From Eleusine coracana subsp. coracana (lineage: Eukaryota; Streptophyta; Magnoliopsida; Poales; Poaceae), in assembly GCA_032690845.1 (NCBI GenBank), contig CM064422.1:8804001-8868000 (forward strand): a DNA stretch of 64,000 nucleotides, given 5' to 3'. The translations under genes were made by a program, and so were the position numbers. The first letter of the stretch is position 1. Every line of letters starts with the position of its first letter. The notes under the pieces are model-generated. The model saw nothing but the letters and a program-made list of their open reading frames with translations, was not told the DNA's origin and ran no database searches. Positions 49,246 to 59,270 of the stretch are shown here, in pieces.

Positions 49246-49780
49246 ATGCCACTGGGCGTGGTCACCCCGCCGGCCGGCCAACCGCACACACCACGCCCCT
49301 CGTCCTCAAACGGTATCGTCTTCTTCCTCGTGCTCTCCCTCCTCGCCGCCTACCTCCACCGCTTCGCTGCTGCAACTGGCGCAGACGTCGCCCTCAACTG
49401 CACCAGCAGCTCCGATCCTTGCCAGCAGCAATGGCTCGGGATCACCTGCACCGGAAATGGCCGCGTGAGGGAGATCAACCTCAATGGGCGAGGCCTCCGA
49501 GGTTGGGTGCCAGGAGCCGAGGGCAACAACGGAATCTTCCGCTACTGCTCCTCCCCGAGCTGGTGTTCCTCTACCTCGACGGCAATGCCTTCACCAGCCT
49601 CCCGCCGGGTTCTTCGCCAGCATGAGGAAGCTGGAATTTGTCTCCATCAGTAACAACCCATTTCAACACTGGAGCTTACCGGCCGATGATCTCAGAAACC
49701 TTACTGCGCTTATGGACTTCAACGCCAGCAGTGCTGGCATCAACGGCAGTTTGCCGGCGTTCATGGGAAGCAGCAGCCCA

Positions 49781-50124
49781 GCCCTTGTGAACGGGCATTT
49801 ACCCTAGTGGTAAGATGTTTAGCATCTCTTAGCTTTTGGATTCGATTCCTGTTGGAAGCAAACTTTTCAGACTAGCTTAAAAAAATTTCCTCATCTTTTT
49901 CCTAAGTCAAATCATGTGTAAGATCCTGTCTGAATCCAATCGAGCTTTACTCATGATTTAAAGTCTGCTGTATTATGAAGCTCTCATACAGACTAAAAAA
50001 AGGGTCACTATATCAAGGGAAAGAGAGGTTCGGAAATTTTCTAAACCCGCGTGAAAAGTTTCTCTCTTCTTAATGCAATACCGTTAGGGCGGTCTTACCT
50101 TGGCAGGTCTAGTTTTTTTTTTAA
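49781..50124 (+). mobile_element. SINE insertion in a TMK-like exon with 13-bp target duplication
   Basis: AAGCAGCAGCCCA occurs exactly at 49768-49780 and 50125-50137. Between the copies lies a 344-bp insert. It starts with a tRNA-like region (CCCTAGTGGTAAG as A-box area, GGATTCGATTCCT as B box near 49838) and ends in a T-rich tail (CTAGTTTTTTTTTTAA). Removing insert plus one repeat copy leaves the LRR frame continuous across GSSSP-LYNLDL, which fixes the insertion site. Confidence 0.85.
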
Positions 50125-50711
50125 AAGCAGCAGCCCACTTTACAACCTCGACCTTGCCAATAACTCGCTGATGGGACCCGTGCCGAATGGATTCCACAGC
50201 GCCAACATCGCAACACTGAATTTCACCAACAATTACTTCTCCGGCGAGATCAACTTCGTCACGCATCTGCCAAGCGTCGCCAGTATCCGCCTCAACGGTA
50301 ACCAATTTACCGGACCATTGCCGGACTTCAGCGACCTGATAGTACTGCAGGTATACGGTTACTACTATGATTCCTTATTTTTTTTTGTTTTAGAAAACTA
50401 GAAACTGAAACAATCTCAGAAAAACTAAAAACAAACCCAATTAACCTAAATAATTCGGTTCAATTTTTCCGATTATATATAGTTTTGCAACTTATTTTTT
50501 CTTGAAAACTATACTCTTTCTAGGATAATTCTATGCATGGTACAAAGGGTGCAATTAATACAAATATGATACTTATAAATCACGGAAACGTTGAAATATT
50601 ATACTAACAATGATTTCAATTGATCCTGCAAGTTTTGTTATCTCAATATACCTCAAATACCATAGATAATTAAGTACTTAGTGATATAGTTAAGGACAAA
50701 AAAATATGATA

Positions 50712-50934
50712 CTTTATTTGTCCTAGAATATAACTAGTTGGTTCCGGATGTGTTCTAATTCAAACTTTTTTAGCTTTGACCATACATAGCCAATATTATA
50801 TTAAGTTTGTGAATATAAGAATGTCACTAGTTGATCATGAAACAAAGTGTCTTGATATGCAACTCTTTAAAAAGTTTGATTTAGGACAAACCTAAAACTA
50901 GCAATATTTGGAGACCGGATGGAGTATATCTTAA
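50712..50934. mobile_element. Stowaway MITE in the intron of the TMK-like pseudogene
   Basis: The reverse complement of the right end (CTCCATCCGGTCTCCAAATA...TTTGTCCTAAATCAAACTTT) matches the Stowaway consensus. The left end (CTTTATTTGTCCTAGAATAT...GTGTTCTAATTCAAACTTTT) aligns with it over about 65 bp. TA dinucleotides flank both ends (50710-50711 and 50935-50936). Confidence 0.7.
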
Positions 50935-51988
50935 TTCGGTTGTTATAGTTTTTTTTATATCAATAACCTAAATAATTTTGATTAACCTAACAAGCCATTT
51001 TTAAAATCAAAATAGTTTTTGTTAAACAAATAGTGTAAAAATATCAGGTTATATCGATTCGGATTTGATTTCAGTGTTAAATTTACTGTTTTTTTTGGCC
51101 CACCCTAATTGCAGGAACTCGATGTTGCACACAACAGGCTCACAGGCGTCGTGCCAGCCCTGCTGCCGAAGATATTGACCTCCGGGTCAATATCTCTCGC
51201 CGGTAACCTCTTGCAGGGACCAGTGCCACAGTTCGAGAGTGAAGTGCGAGATGATGTCGCCGAGGCGGCCAAGGCTGGATGCTTCTGCCGGCTGGATTCC
51301 GGCCCTTGTGATCCGGTTGTGGACTCCTTGTTGTTGGTAGCTGGGGCACTGCATTCCCCTCTGATCCTCGCCACGAGTTGGAGGCGCAATGACCCTTGTG
51401 CAGGCTGGCTCGGCGTGCACTGCAGCGTCGACAAGGGTCATCGCAAGGTGACCGGCATCAACCTGTCCCGCCTCGCCCTCAACGGCACCATCGACCCGGC
51501 CCTGGCGTCAATCCCGTCGCTTAAATCCATCGTCCTGTCAGGCAACAACATCACGGGGACAATCCCGCCTGCCATCGCGAAGCTACCGTCTCTGCTCATC
51601 CTCGATGTCTCCGACAATGCATTGGCGGGTAAAATACCCAGGTTCCACCGCGGCGTGGAGGTTTGGGCAGAAGGGAACCGTGGGCTCTACAGCGTCGCAC
51701 CACCGATCATCAAAGCATCCACTTCTTTTACGTTGGTTGTGGCTATCCTAGTATTTGCATTCTAGTTGCAGATTGTTTAATCTGTTAGCCAGTTTGATAC
51801 TTGTATTCTTGTTGTGATAGTTGGTGAGATCTTATTTCAGCTTAACATGACTTCTGTTTGGACTGGAATGTGAAAACCGTAATGTGCTTGCAAGTAAAAT
51901 CATATATTTTGGCAAACCTATATCTCAGATGTTGCCGTCACATCTACTTTGAATTGAGGCTGCGAACACAACAGTTTTGTAACATTGT

Positions 51989-52082
51989 CTGAAAAACAGA
52001 ACAACTTTCTGCTGTATTTCTGAAAAACAGAGCAACTTGCTACTGTATTTCTGAAAAAACAGAGCAACTTTCTGCTCAACTT
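51989..52082. repeat. 31-bp tandem repeat, three copies
   Basis: Copies begin with CTGAAAAACAGA at 51989, 52020 and 52051, and share CAACTT.CT.CTGTATTT. The period is 31 bp, with one extra A in the third copy. Confidence 0.85.
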
Positions 52083-52820
52083 CATTTCTGAATATTCAAA
52101 TAAACTAAAACAGGAACTGCCAATTCATCGCAGGTAATCTGACATGTGAATTTCATCACCCTAGCAAATTCTGCATGATACCTCAATGGTCTTGTGGAAC
52201 TAATGAACTTGAAAAGGCAAAGCATAGCAATTTAGGACACTGAAGATTATAATGCAAAAATTCCATAACTACCGAATCTGTTTGCACTGTTCAGCAAATA
52301 CATCTTGCATTCCGTGGTAAGAAAAATGCAAATGCACCATACAAACTATGCCAAGCTGCTTAAGTCCACCTGAAATGAAAACAAACAAACAAACCAAAAA
52401 AAGGGTTCTACGAGAAAGCTGACGATAAAAATGAAGAAACAAAGTATGAAAATGAAAATGAAGATTCAATAAAAGAGTATGTTGTAACAAGCAAGAGAAT
52501 TGTACCAGGGAAATACAGTTGATACCATTTATGAACTTCATTTGGTCGATGTGAGAAGCTCAGATGTTTTAGTCAATGCAGATAAGAGCTCAGACGTCTG
52601 AAACTTCGGTTAACGAACTAGGAGTGCAGTTTCACAATTGAATAATGTAAATTCAATCTATTTCGTTTTCTCTTTGTTATATTTACGGACCCAGGTAACA
52701 TTTAGATCGAAATGCAAATAAAACTGAAACCCATGGCACAATTTCTAGGTTTACCTTTACAAATTAACGCTTCACCCTGAATTTTAGGAGAAAAAAAATC
52801 ATATACAAAGTCAATTAAAA

Positions 52821-52972
52821 AAATGGTGGATGATGAGGAAGGAAATAAAACAACTAAAAGCAATGAGACACATATATTATTACAGAAGTGACTACTAAAT
52901 GGTGGATGAAGAGGAAGGAAATAAAACAACTACGATCAATGAGACACAAATATCATTACAGAAGTGACTACT
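52821..52972. repeat. 76-bp tandem duplication
   Basis: AAATGGTGGATGATGAGGAA... at 52821-52896 is repeated at 52897-52972 with about six differences. A third copy starts (AAATGG) and stops. Confidence 0.9.
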
Positions 52973-53320
52973 AAATGGTTTTTTGTGAGCCTAAAACAAG
53001 AATAATACCTAATTAATGGTTTTATGCGAGTCCAATTGCAGTGCTGTATAACCATTGGTCCAAACATATTACAGTTAAAAATTAAAATTATTATATACTA
53101 AACAAATACAGAGTATGGCTCACCTAAACACATTGAATTTCTTCTTTTTTTTGCGAGTACATTGAATTTCAGATGCATCATACATATGTTCACTTGTGCA
53201 GATGAGCTGAACATCAAGCAAAGGAAAATTACTCCATAGTAGAGGAAGTAGAGGAGAGAAAATGCACATTCTGCACCTGTAATTAGATAAATATGAAGTT
53301 CATTCACGAGGCCATTGGAT

Positions 53321-54417
53321 AGCATGAAGATGGAGGTCATTGGATTGGAGAATAAATTTTCAGGGAAATGCCAGTGCATAGGATTATGCCATAATGATCT
53401 TCAATATGGAAATATCATGATTGATGAAGACACCAAACTCCTAACCTTCATCATAAGTTTTTGTTATTTGCCAAATGTTTGGTTCATTAGTTCTGTTGTT
53501 TCCACACACATTGGCATCTCTGCATTAGCCTTCCACACACCACTTGCTGTCATACTTGCTCAATGACTGAATATTGATTTCTTTATTGATCTCCACGTTT
53601 CGAGTCTGTTGTATCTGTTTCTGAACCTGAACCTTTGTTTCGTCTTGCAATTGACTGTCCCATTTCCCTTTACCCTAGGAAAGTTTAAAATATACTTTTT
53701 TTCCCTTGAAGAGAACTTTTACACATACTCTCGCTCTTACTAAGTTGGTCCCATCATGCCATTGTAGGACTGCGAGTATGTAAGTTTTAACCCAGTCGTC
53801 TATGACATTACAAATCATTTTTGTGAGATGTCCACAGACAACTATTCAGAAAAACCACATGTACTGGACTACGATACATATCCAGCCCGAATATTATTAG
53901 AGCTACTGATTTCTGCATGTTATTTTTCTTTAGCTGTCTGTCTCAGCCGTTGTCTGTCCATTCATACTTCGCTATATGTTCCTACTGTAACAGATTCGGT
54001 GAGCAAAAGAGGTTTGTACAGACCTACCTAACCTCCTCTTGTAATTATATTTGTACCATCAACCTCGATTAATCTCTTTATTGGTAACATTCATTGAAAA
54101 ACATATCTATTTACCAGTGTTACAAAATAAAATTTGTGCTCCTACAATTTGTAGCAGGAGAGGAGCCTGACACAGAGGAAGTATAATAAAATCTGATTAA
54201 CAGCATTGAGAAATACACCCCTGCCAGTACCAGCCACCTAGTTTGGGGCATCTGGGAATGATTTTGATAGGCTTTACTGAAATCTTCATCACTTGTTCGT
54301 CTCTTTAAACATGAATACCATTTCTGTCATCCATCTGAAACTTGTATTTGTTTGCTGTAGGGTCCTGTTAGCGATATCGACTTCGACTATAAGGAATACA
54401 CGAGACTAATGTTTTAG
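53321..54417 (+). pseudogene. Choline/ethanolamine kinase 3' fragment, decayed
   Basis: Four exon remnants of the C-terminal half are present in order. Exon A (~53330-53450) reads IGLCHNDLQYGNIMIDEDTK, the catalytic Brenner-type motif of choline kinase. Exon B (53768-53885) reads DCEYVSFNPVVYDITNHFCE followed by KPHVLDYDTYP. Exon C (~54151-54283) reads IEKYTPASTSHLVWGIW after GEEPDTEEV. Exon D (54361-54417) reads VSDIDFDYKEYTRLMF and a stop. Breaks: the donor after exon A lacks GT (ATCATAAGTTT), the donor after exon B is lost (CCAGCCCG), and exon C contains TAA TAA and then TGA. In exon B the usual DYEYA reads DCEYV, altering the DFG-like position. The N-terminal half is absent upstream. The functional enzyme phosphorylates choline in phosphatidylcholine synthesis; this copy cannot. 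Confidence 0.88.
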
Positions 54418-54529
54418 CAGTACAGTACTGCCAGTACTGGTCATGTTCTAAGCTCCATTCTATCTAAGGGAAAAAATAACCAAGGCAAAGTTGCATCTGA
54501 TGAGAGGAAAATAATTTCCTGTTTCATCC

Positions 54530-55149
54530 TGAAAACTTCTTGTTCCTTCATGGTCATCCTTTGGCTCGCCTTACTTGGATGCTGCCGGACATCAGATCGG
54601 CTGCAAAGGCACAACTTACAACATAACAGGCCATGCGCCTTATGCACACAACATGCAGAGACCATTGACCACCTGCTCCTCGGCTGTGTCTTCAGTCGTC
54701 AAGTTTGGTTCAACCCGCTGCGCCATTTAGGCTACCATACACTCACACCGGCCACTGATTCCGCCATTGTTGATTGGTGGCTGTCCAGCCGCAAACGGGT
54801 TCTCAAGGAGTGTCGGAAAGGCTTTGACTCTCTCATTGTTCTCGCGTCATGGGAAGTCTGGAAAGAGCAGAACCGGAGAGTGTTCCAGAATGCCAACAAG
54901 CAGGCCGCAGAGCTCATCAACGCAATCAAAGAGGAAGGCCGAAACTGGAACCTGGCGGGATTTATGATGTTGTCGGAATTTCTTCAGTAGGGATACCGAC
55001 AATAGCATACTATAGTTTTGTAGGTCGTCAATGCGCAGATTTTAATTAACAACTAAATTGTGAGCTACCTGAGTTAGCCCAGGTGGCAGCACCGGTAGCT
55101 GTATCTTCTTCTTCCTCTTAATGAAATACGCACCCAGACTGAAAAAGAA
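54530..55149 (+). mobile_element. 3' end of an L1-type LINE
   Basis: An open frame to 54990 encodes the reverse-transcriptase-associated zinc-binding region. It reads ILWLALLGCCRTSDRLQRHN, then CALCTQHAETIDHLLLGC, then VW, and farther on LASWEVWKEQNRRVFQ. After the stop a ~160-bp 3' UTR contains CTCTTAATGAAATACGCACC and ends in an A-rich stretch, as grass L1 elements do from memory. The 5' part is missing, as is usual for truncated insertions. Confidence 0.85.
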
Positions 55150-55633
55150 ATATGAACAACGAGTGATTCTACTCTGACGAAAAACTGAAAGCTGGGAGAT
55201 ATTTCAGTCTGGGTCAAGGCTCAGAGTGGGCTCTATATAGAGTGTTCGGTCAAAATTCAGGTGCAGCCGGTCGATGGTAGAATGAGCTTGGGATCCCTTG
55301 TTCAGGCAGGCTACCTTTGGGGCCTAAAACTATGATGAAGATACAATCTAACTGTAACTGATACAAGTTTTGCATGTGCTAGTAACATATATACAAAAAG
55401 TTCAGGTGCTAATGATTACTGGATTAGCCTGAATTATTAAGGATCTAGCCATCCGACAAAAATCAAGCACAAACCAACAAAAATTTAGGTGAGACTACAC
55501 TCTGTTTTGCCTGGGGGAGATATATCGAATCCGTAAATAAAAAAAAGATACAATAGACTCTGACGAACTTATATTATGTTTATTAGGTGATGAAAGGAGG
55601 CAATTAAATTTACAAAGAGAGCTACTAACATAC

Positions 55634-56890
55634 CTGGCCAACAGCTTGGTTTCCGGTAAGGTCGACAGAAGTGCCATCGGGGAAGTTTGGCACCCCACAC
55701 AAGTGGTTATCGGCCGCATTGAAGACAAGCAAGTTGACAAGTTTGCTGGCGTCCGGCAGCGGTCCGGCTAAGTCATTGTGATCCAACCGGACTTCCACGA
55801 GGCTCACCATGCCAGGAATGAAATTATCTATGCGTCCCACGAGCGTGGGATTGCCAAAGACGTCTTTCTGGTCACTGATGTCGAGGTACTTGATGCTGCT
55901 GTTATTCCCAAAGCTGGGAGGAATGTGCCCCATGATTTGATTCCTCGCAAGCGACAATGTCTCTAGGACCGGGAACGCGATGTTGTAACCGAAGAAGGCC
56001 GGGAACTGTAGAATGGTGACGTTGTTGGCAGAGAAGCTGCGTAGGCTGGAGCAGGTGAGCACGTCCAGCCGGAATTTCGGATCCGCCATGGGATTGTCGT
56101 CAAGCGTTATCGTCTCAAGGGCCGGAAAGCCGGCGAAGAAGCCTTCTGGAATGCTAGGAAAAAAATTTCGGTAAAATTTTACCAAAATATCCGATATGTC
56201 GTATTTATCAGTGAGGCCCAATATATTTTTTATCGCTAAAATTTTATTATTGACTATGTTTATTCAACGAAAACTACTTCTATTATATATATAACTATGA
56301 TAGTTTAGAAATTTAAGACTATTTCTTCTTAAATCATGCAAAATTTTTTGAAAATTAATTTATTTTTTTCGCCAAAATTGCTAATATTTCTGAAATATCG
56401 TGTTTATCGGTGACTACCGATATTTTTTTTGTACCGAAATTTTTTTACTAGCTGGAATGTCGAAGAAGTGGTTGGAGCGGAGGTCAAGGGAGCGGAGGTA
56501 CTGCAACGGCGTTGGAAGAAGAGGGAGGCCACTATCGGGGGAATCGGTGTACCCAGATATCGTGTTAAAGCTTACGTCGAGTTCCTCCAGAAAGCTGAGC
56601 TTGCTGAGGTCGGATCCGTGGAGCCCACCACCGAGGCCGGCGCGGTTGGCGATGATGGAGGTGACGCGGCCCTCGCCGTTGCAACGCACACCCGCCCAGG
56701 TGCCGTCGCATGGGTCGGCCGATTTCATGCCCCAGCCTAGAGACTTGGCGGCTCCGGTTGTGTTGGCAATGGAGTGCATGGCGGCGGCGTCGTTGGCGTT
56801 TGCTGGCGCGGCAGCGGTGATCCGGCAGAGACCGCTGAGAACCGCAAGCACGAGGATGACGAGCCCTTGCATTGGTTCTAGACCTGCCAT
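55634..56890 (-). pseudogene. Second TMK-like LRR ectodomain, split by a MITE
   Basis: The ATG at 56890 begins a signal peptide (LVILVLAVLSGLCRITAAA) and the capping motif DPCDGTWAGVRC, followed by LRRs (LSFLEELDVSFN, LQYLRSLDLRSNHFFDIPAS). A 290-bp insert interrupts between DIPAS and IPEGFF. LRRs continue in the same frame (LETITLDDNP, LETLSLARNQI, LVEVRLDHNDLAG, LVNLLVFNAADN) to GTSVDLTGNQAVGQ at a clean donor (CAG|GTATGT, exon low end 55634). The insert adds in-frame stops. No downstream exon with the second LRR block, transmembrane helix or kinase was found before the LINE and choline-kinase remnants. Apart from the insert the reading frame is clean, so decay is probably recent. Confidence 0.85.
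56158..56447. mobile_element. 290-bp MITE with CTAG target duplication
   Basis: The left end GAAAAAAATTTCGGTA and the reverse complement of the right end (TAAAAAAATTTCGGTAC) are terminal inverted repeats. CTAG flanks both ends (56154-56157 and 56448-56451). Element plus one CTAG equals 294 bp, and the LRR coding frame resumes exactly after it. The interior is AT-rich and carries related motifs such as CCGATAT.TCGTATTTATC and ATATCGTGTTTATCGG. Confidence 0.8.
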
Positions 56891-59183
56891 TGGAGCTAGA
56901 GATGCAGTACTTCTAGGATCTAAACTTTCGTTTTGATGTATTCGATCCGAGCCTTTTTTTTTTTATATATATATATATATATATGGACAGTGCTGTATAG
57001 AATTAGTATCCTGTAAATTGCTATCTGATCATAACTCTATATAATCTTTTTTAGAAAAGGTCATCATTATTACTACGCCATTGATTCACGGCAATCATGT
57101 TTGGATTCTGTACCCTCCATATTAGTTTTATACTTACTATACTGGGCTACTGGCCCAGTTGAAATCAGTATAGGAAAGATTGTATCGGGTTAATATATTA
57201 GGGCTTCTCTAACAGATGTTTTGCGTCCCCATGCCGAAGTTCGTGAGGATGGCAATCAGAGAACATTGATCTTTTCCCCTGGAAGATAAACTGCAAGAGG
57301 CTGGCCACGATTAGCTTCGACATCTCATTGCAAACCTGCCAAAACAGGAATCAGTACACCTGGCACTACTGATGTGGAGGACATGGGCACCTATGGAATG
57401 AGACGACCTATAATGTGAAGAGGCCGACAGTCGCAAACTCAGTTGCATTCTAGAGCAGCTACGTGGAATCACTGTTATCCATCCGACAACGCGAAGGGCA
57501 GGTAACAGAGAAGGGGAAGGAACCAGCAGGGGTCGAGGAGTGATGACCATCAGGTATGTTGGAGAAGGCCACCAGCAGGATGGGTTAAAGTGAATGTTCC
57601 TTTGATCACAACACAGGGCGTGGATGTGTTAGTGTAGTGGGAAGGAGCGACCAAGGAGGCGCTGGTCCCCGAGCTCAAGGCAGTAAGCACAACGCACGAC
57701 CTGATCAAACGGGGTGCGACGCCTGGACGGCTGGACACTGGACTTACACCGACTTGTGGAAAAGATGAGCTCCATGCGCAGTTTCCTGCAACAAGGAACG
57801 ATACAAACTCGAACATCAATGTTGCAACGGTGGTAGCAGTAGCAAGGGTCCACACCTCACACAGTCAAGGATTCGATCCTCTCTCCATTCTCTTCCTTCC
57901 CTCTTCAAACCGAATAATGCCTGTAGAATATGCTAAACCTGGTGTGCAACTGCTTCCTGCTGTAAGGCCTCCTGTTTTGGAAAGCATGTCAGGCCGAGCA
58001 GTGGGAGGAGGACGGCGCTTGGAAGAGACATGCGATTGTGTGACTTGTGACCACACTTTACCATGGAGGGATCCCCTTTACTGAAGCTATATCACAAATA
58101 CAGCACAAACAGGATAAGTTGTTTGCACTTCCTGTGTTTTTATCTATTAAAACCCTAGGCTGATGAAAAAAAATCATGGCTAGAAAAGATGCTATAGTAT
58201 GTTATGATTAGCTAGCTATAGGATCACAAGGCCTGCATTGAGTCAACATCAAAGGTGCACTCTGCAGTAAGATCAGAAGTGTCACTATATGCTCCTTGTA
58301 ATAGCACCCTGCAAAATAACCAAAAGGGGGAAAAGAAGTCAGAACATAGTAGCTCAGTAATGTTTCCAATGATACAAAGAACTTTGATCAAATCTGTTGT
58401 GCTAGTTTAGGGAACCAATAGCCATAGTGACTGACCGAAAAACTATAGGCGTTGAAATTGGAATCCCTCCAAAAAGATGCACACGATCATCAACATTTTG
58501 ATGGTACTGCACGTTCCAGGTTCTTAACAATTTGATGTTTGCACTTGTTGTTTTTTTATCTATTAAACACTGAAGCTAATGAAAGAAATCATGGCTAGAA
58601 AGCATGTCACTACATGTGCTCTTGCAGCCTCATATTCTCAAGCGTTCATGGTGTACGTGGTGATAAAAGCAAAAGAGCTCAGGGAACAAAGGTGAAGCCA
58701 CTTTATCATGAATTTCACAGAGCACGGTTAAAATGCTATCCTTCTTCCACCTTTTCCTATTCCTTTCTCAACCAATCCAAACCATCTCTTCTCCACAGGC
58801 ACTCAATGCCTATTTGAGACGGTCACAATATTGCTGAAAACTGAACCAACGTATTTCCATATGAGTGACATGTGCTTTTACTCTATCTCTAGTCATCCCA
58901 CATACGGGGAAAGAAAAACAAATAAACTGTAAATAACAACATTGGAACAAGAAAGTGAAGCTGACAACCAGGAATCATATGAAACATGTCAAAATGAACT
59001 TAAATGAGAGAGACAGGAAACTGTATCTCTTTTAGGCATTTTTAGAACAATAGTTAAGTCAATAGGATCACATTTCCCTACAGGCCACATGATACAACGA
59101 TATGTTTTCAACATCTCCTACAAGTTAATTGTAAAAACCATCGGCAAAGATGCCAGGAATATCTCCTGCATCGTTTACAGTAG

Positions 59184-59185
<2 letters not shown>
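56891..59185. other. Intergenic with simple and dispersed direct repeats
   Basis: A (TA)n run at 56964-56984 lies just upstream of the second TMK-like gene. A ~65-bp segment (CACTT..TGTTTTTTTATCTATTAAA...ATCATGGCTAGAAA) occurs near 58127 and again near 58541, imperfectly. A possible RNase-H-like scrap (PPAGWVKVNV) near 57565 is too short to call. No gene supported. Confidence 0.45.

Positions 59186-59268
<83 letters not shown>
59186..59268. repeat. (TA)n microsatellite, about 83 bp
   Basis: Uninterrupted AT alternation. It is likely polymorphic and cruciform-prone. Confidence 0.95.

Positions 59269-59270
<2 letters not shown>

Larger units (their letters stand above)
49246..51765 (+). pseudogene. 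TMK-type LRR receptor ectodomain, kinase-less and disrupted
   Basis: The start at 49246 gives a signal-anchor-like N-terminus (GIVFFLVLSLLAAYLHRFAA) and the cap DPCQQQWLGITC. LRRs follow, but the frame shifts twice: between about 49516 and 49560, and near 49605 where PPGFFASM needs one more base. The LRR exon is then cut at 49780 by a 344-bp SINE and resumes at 50138 (LYNLDLANNSLMGPVP). It ends with donor CAG|GTATAC at 50350. The last exon (51115-51765) holds LRRs, the TMK inter-domain cysteines (CFCRLDSGPCDP), the second cap DPCAGWLGVHC and three more LRRs. It then stops after a hydrophobic tail (TSFTLVVAILVFAF). No juxtamembrane or kinase region follows. Family: TMK receptor kinases mediate auxin responses at the cell surface; this copy cannot signal by itself. 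Confidence 0.85.
51766..53320. other. Intergenic with two small tandem repeats
   Basis: No gene supported. Contains the 31-bp and 76-bp tandem repeats listed separately and otherwise AT-rich sequence. Confidence 0.5.

Noticed and set aside
57550..57600. PPAGWVKVNV resembling a LINE-type RNase H start
   Set aside because: Only about ten residues match and the frame stops soon after; insufficient evidence.
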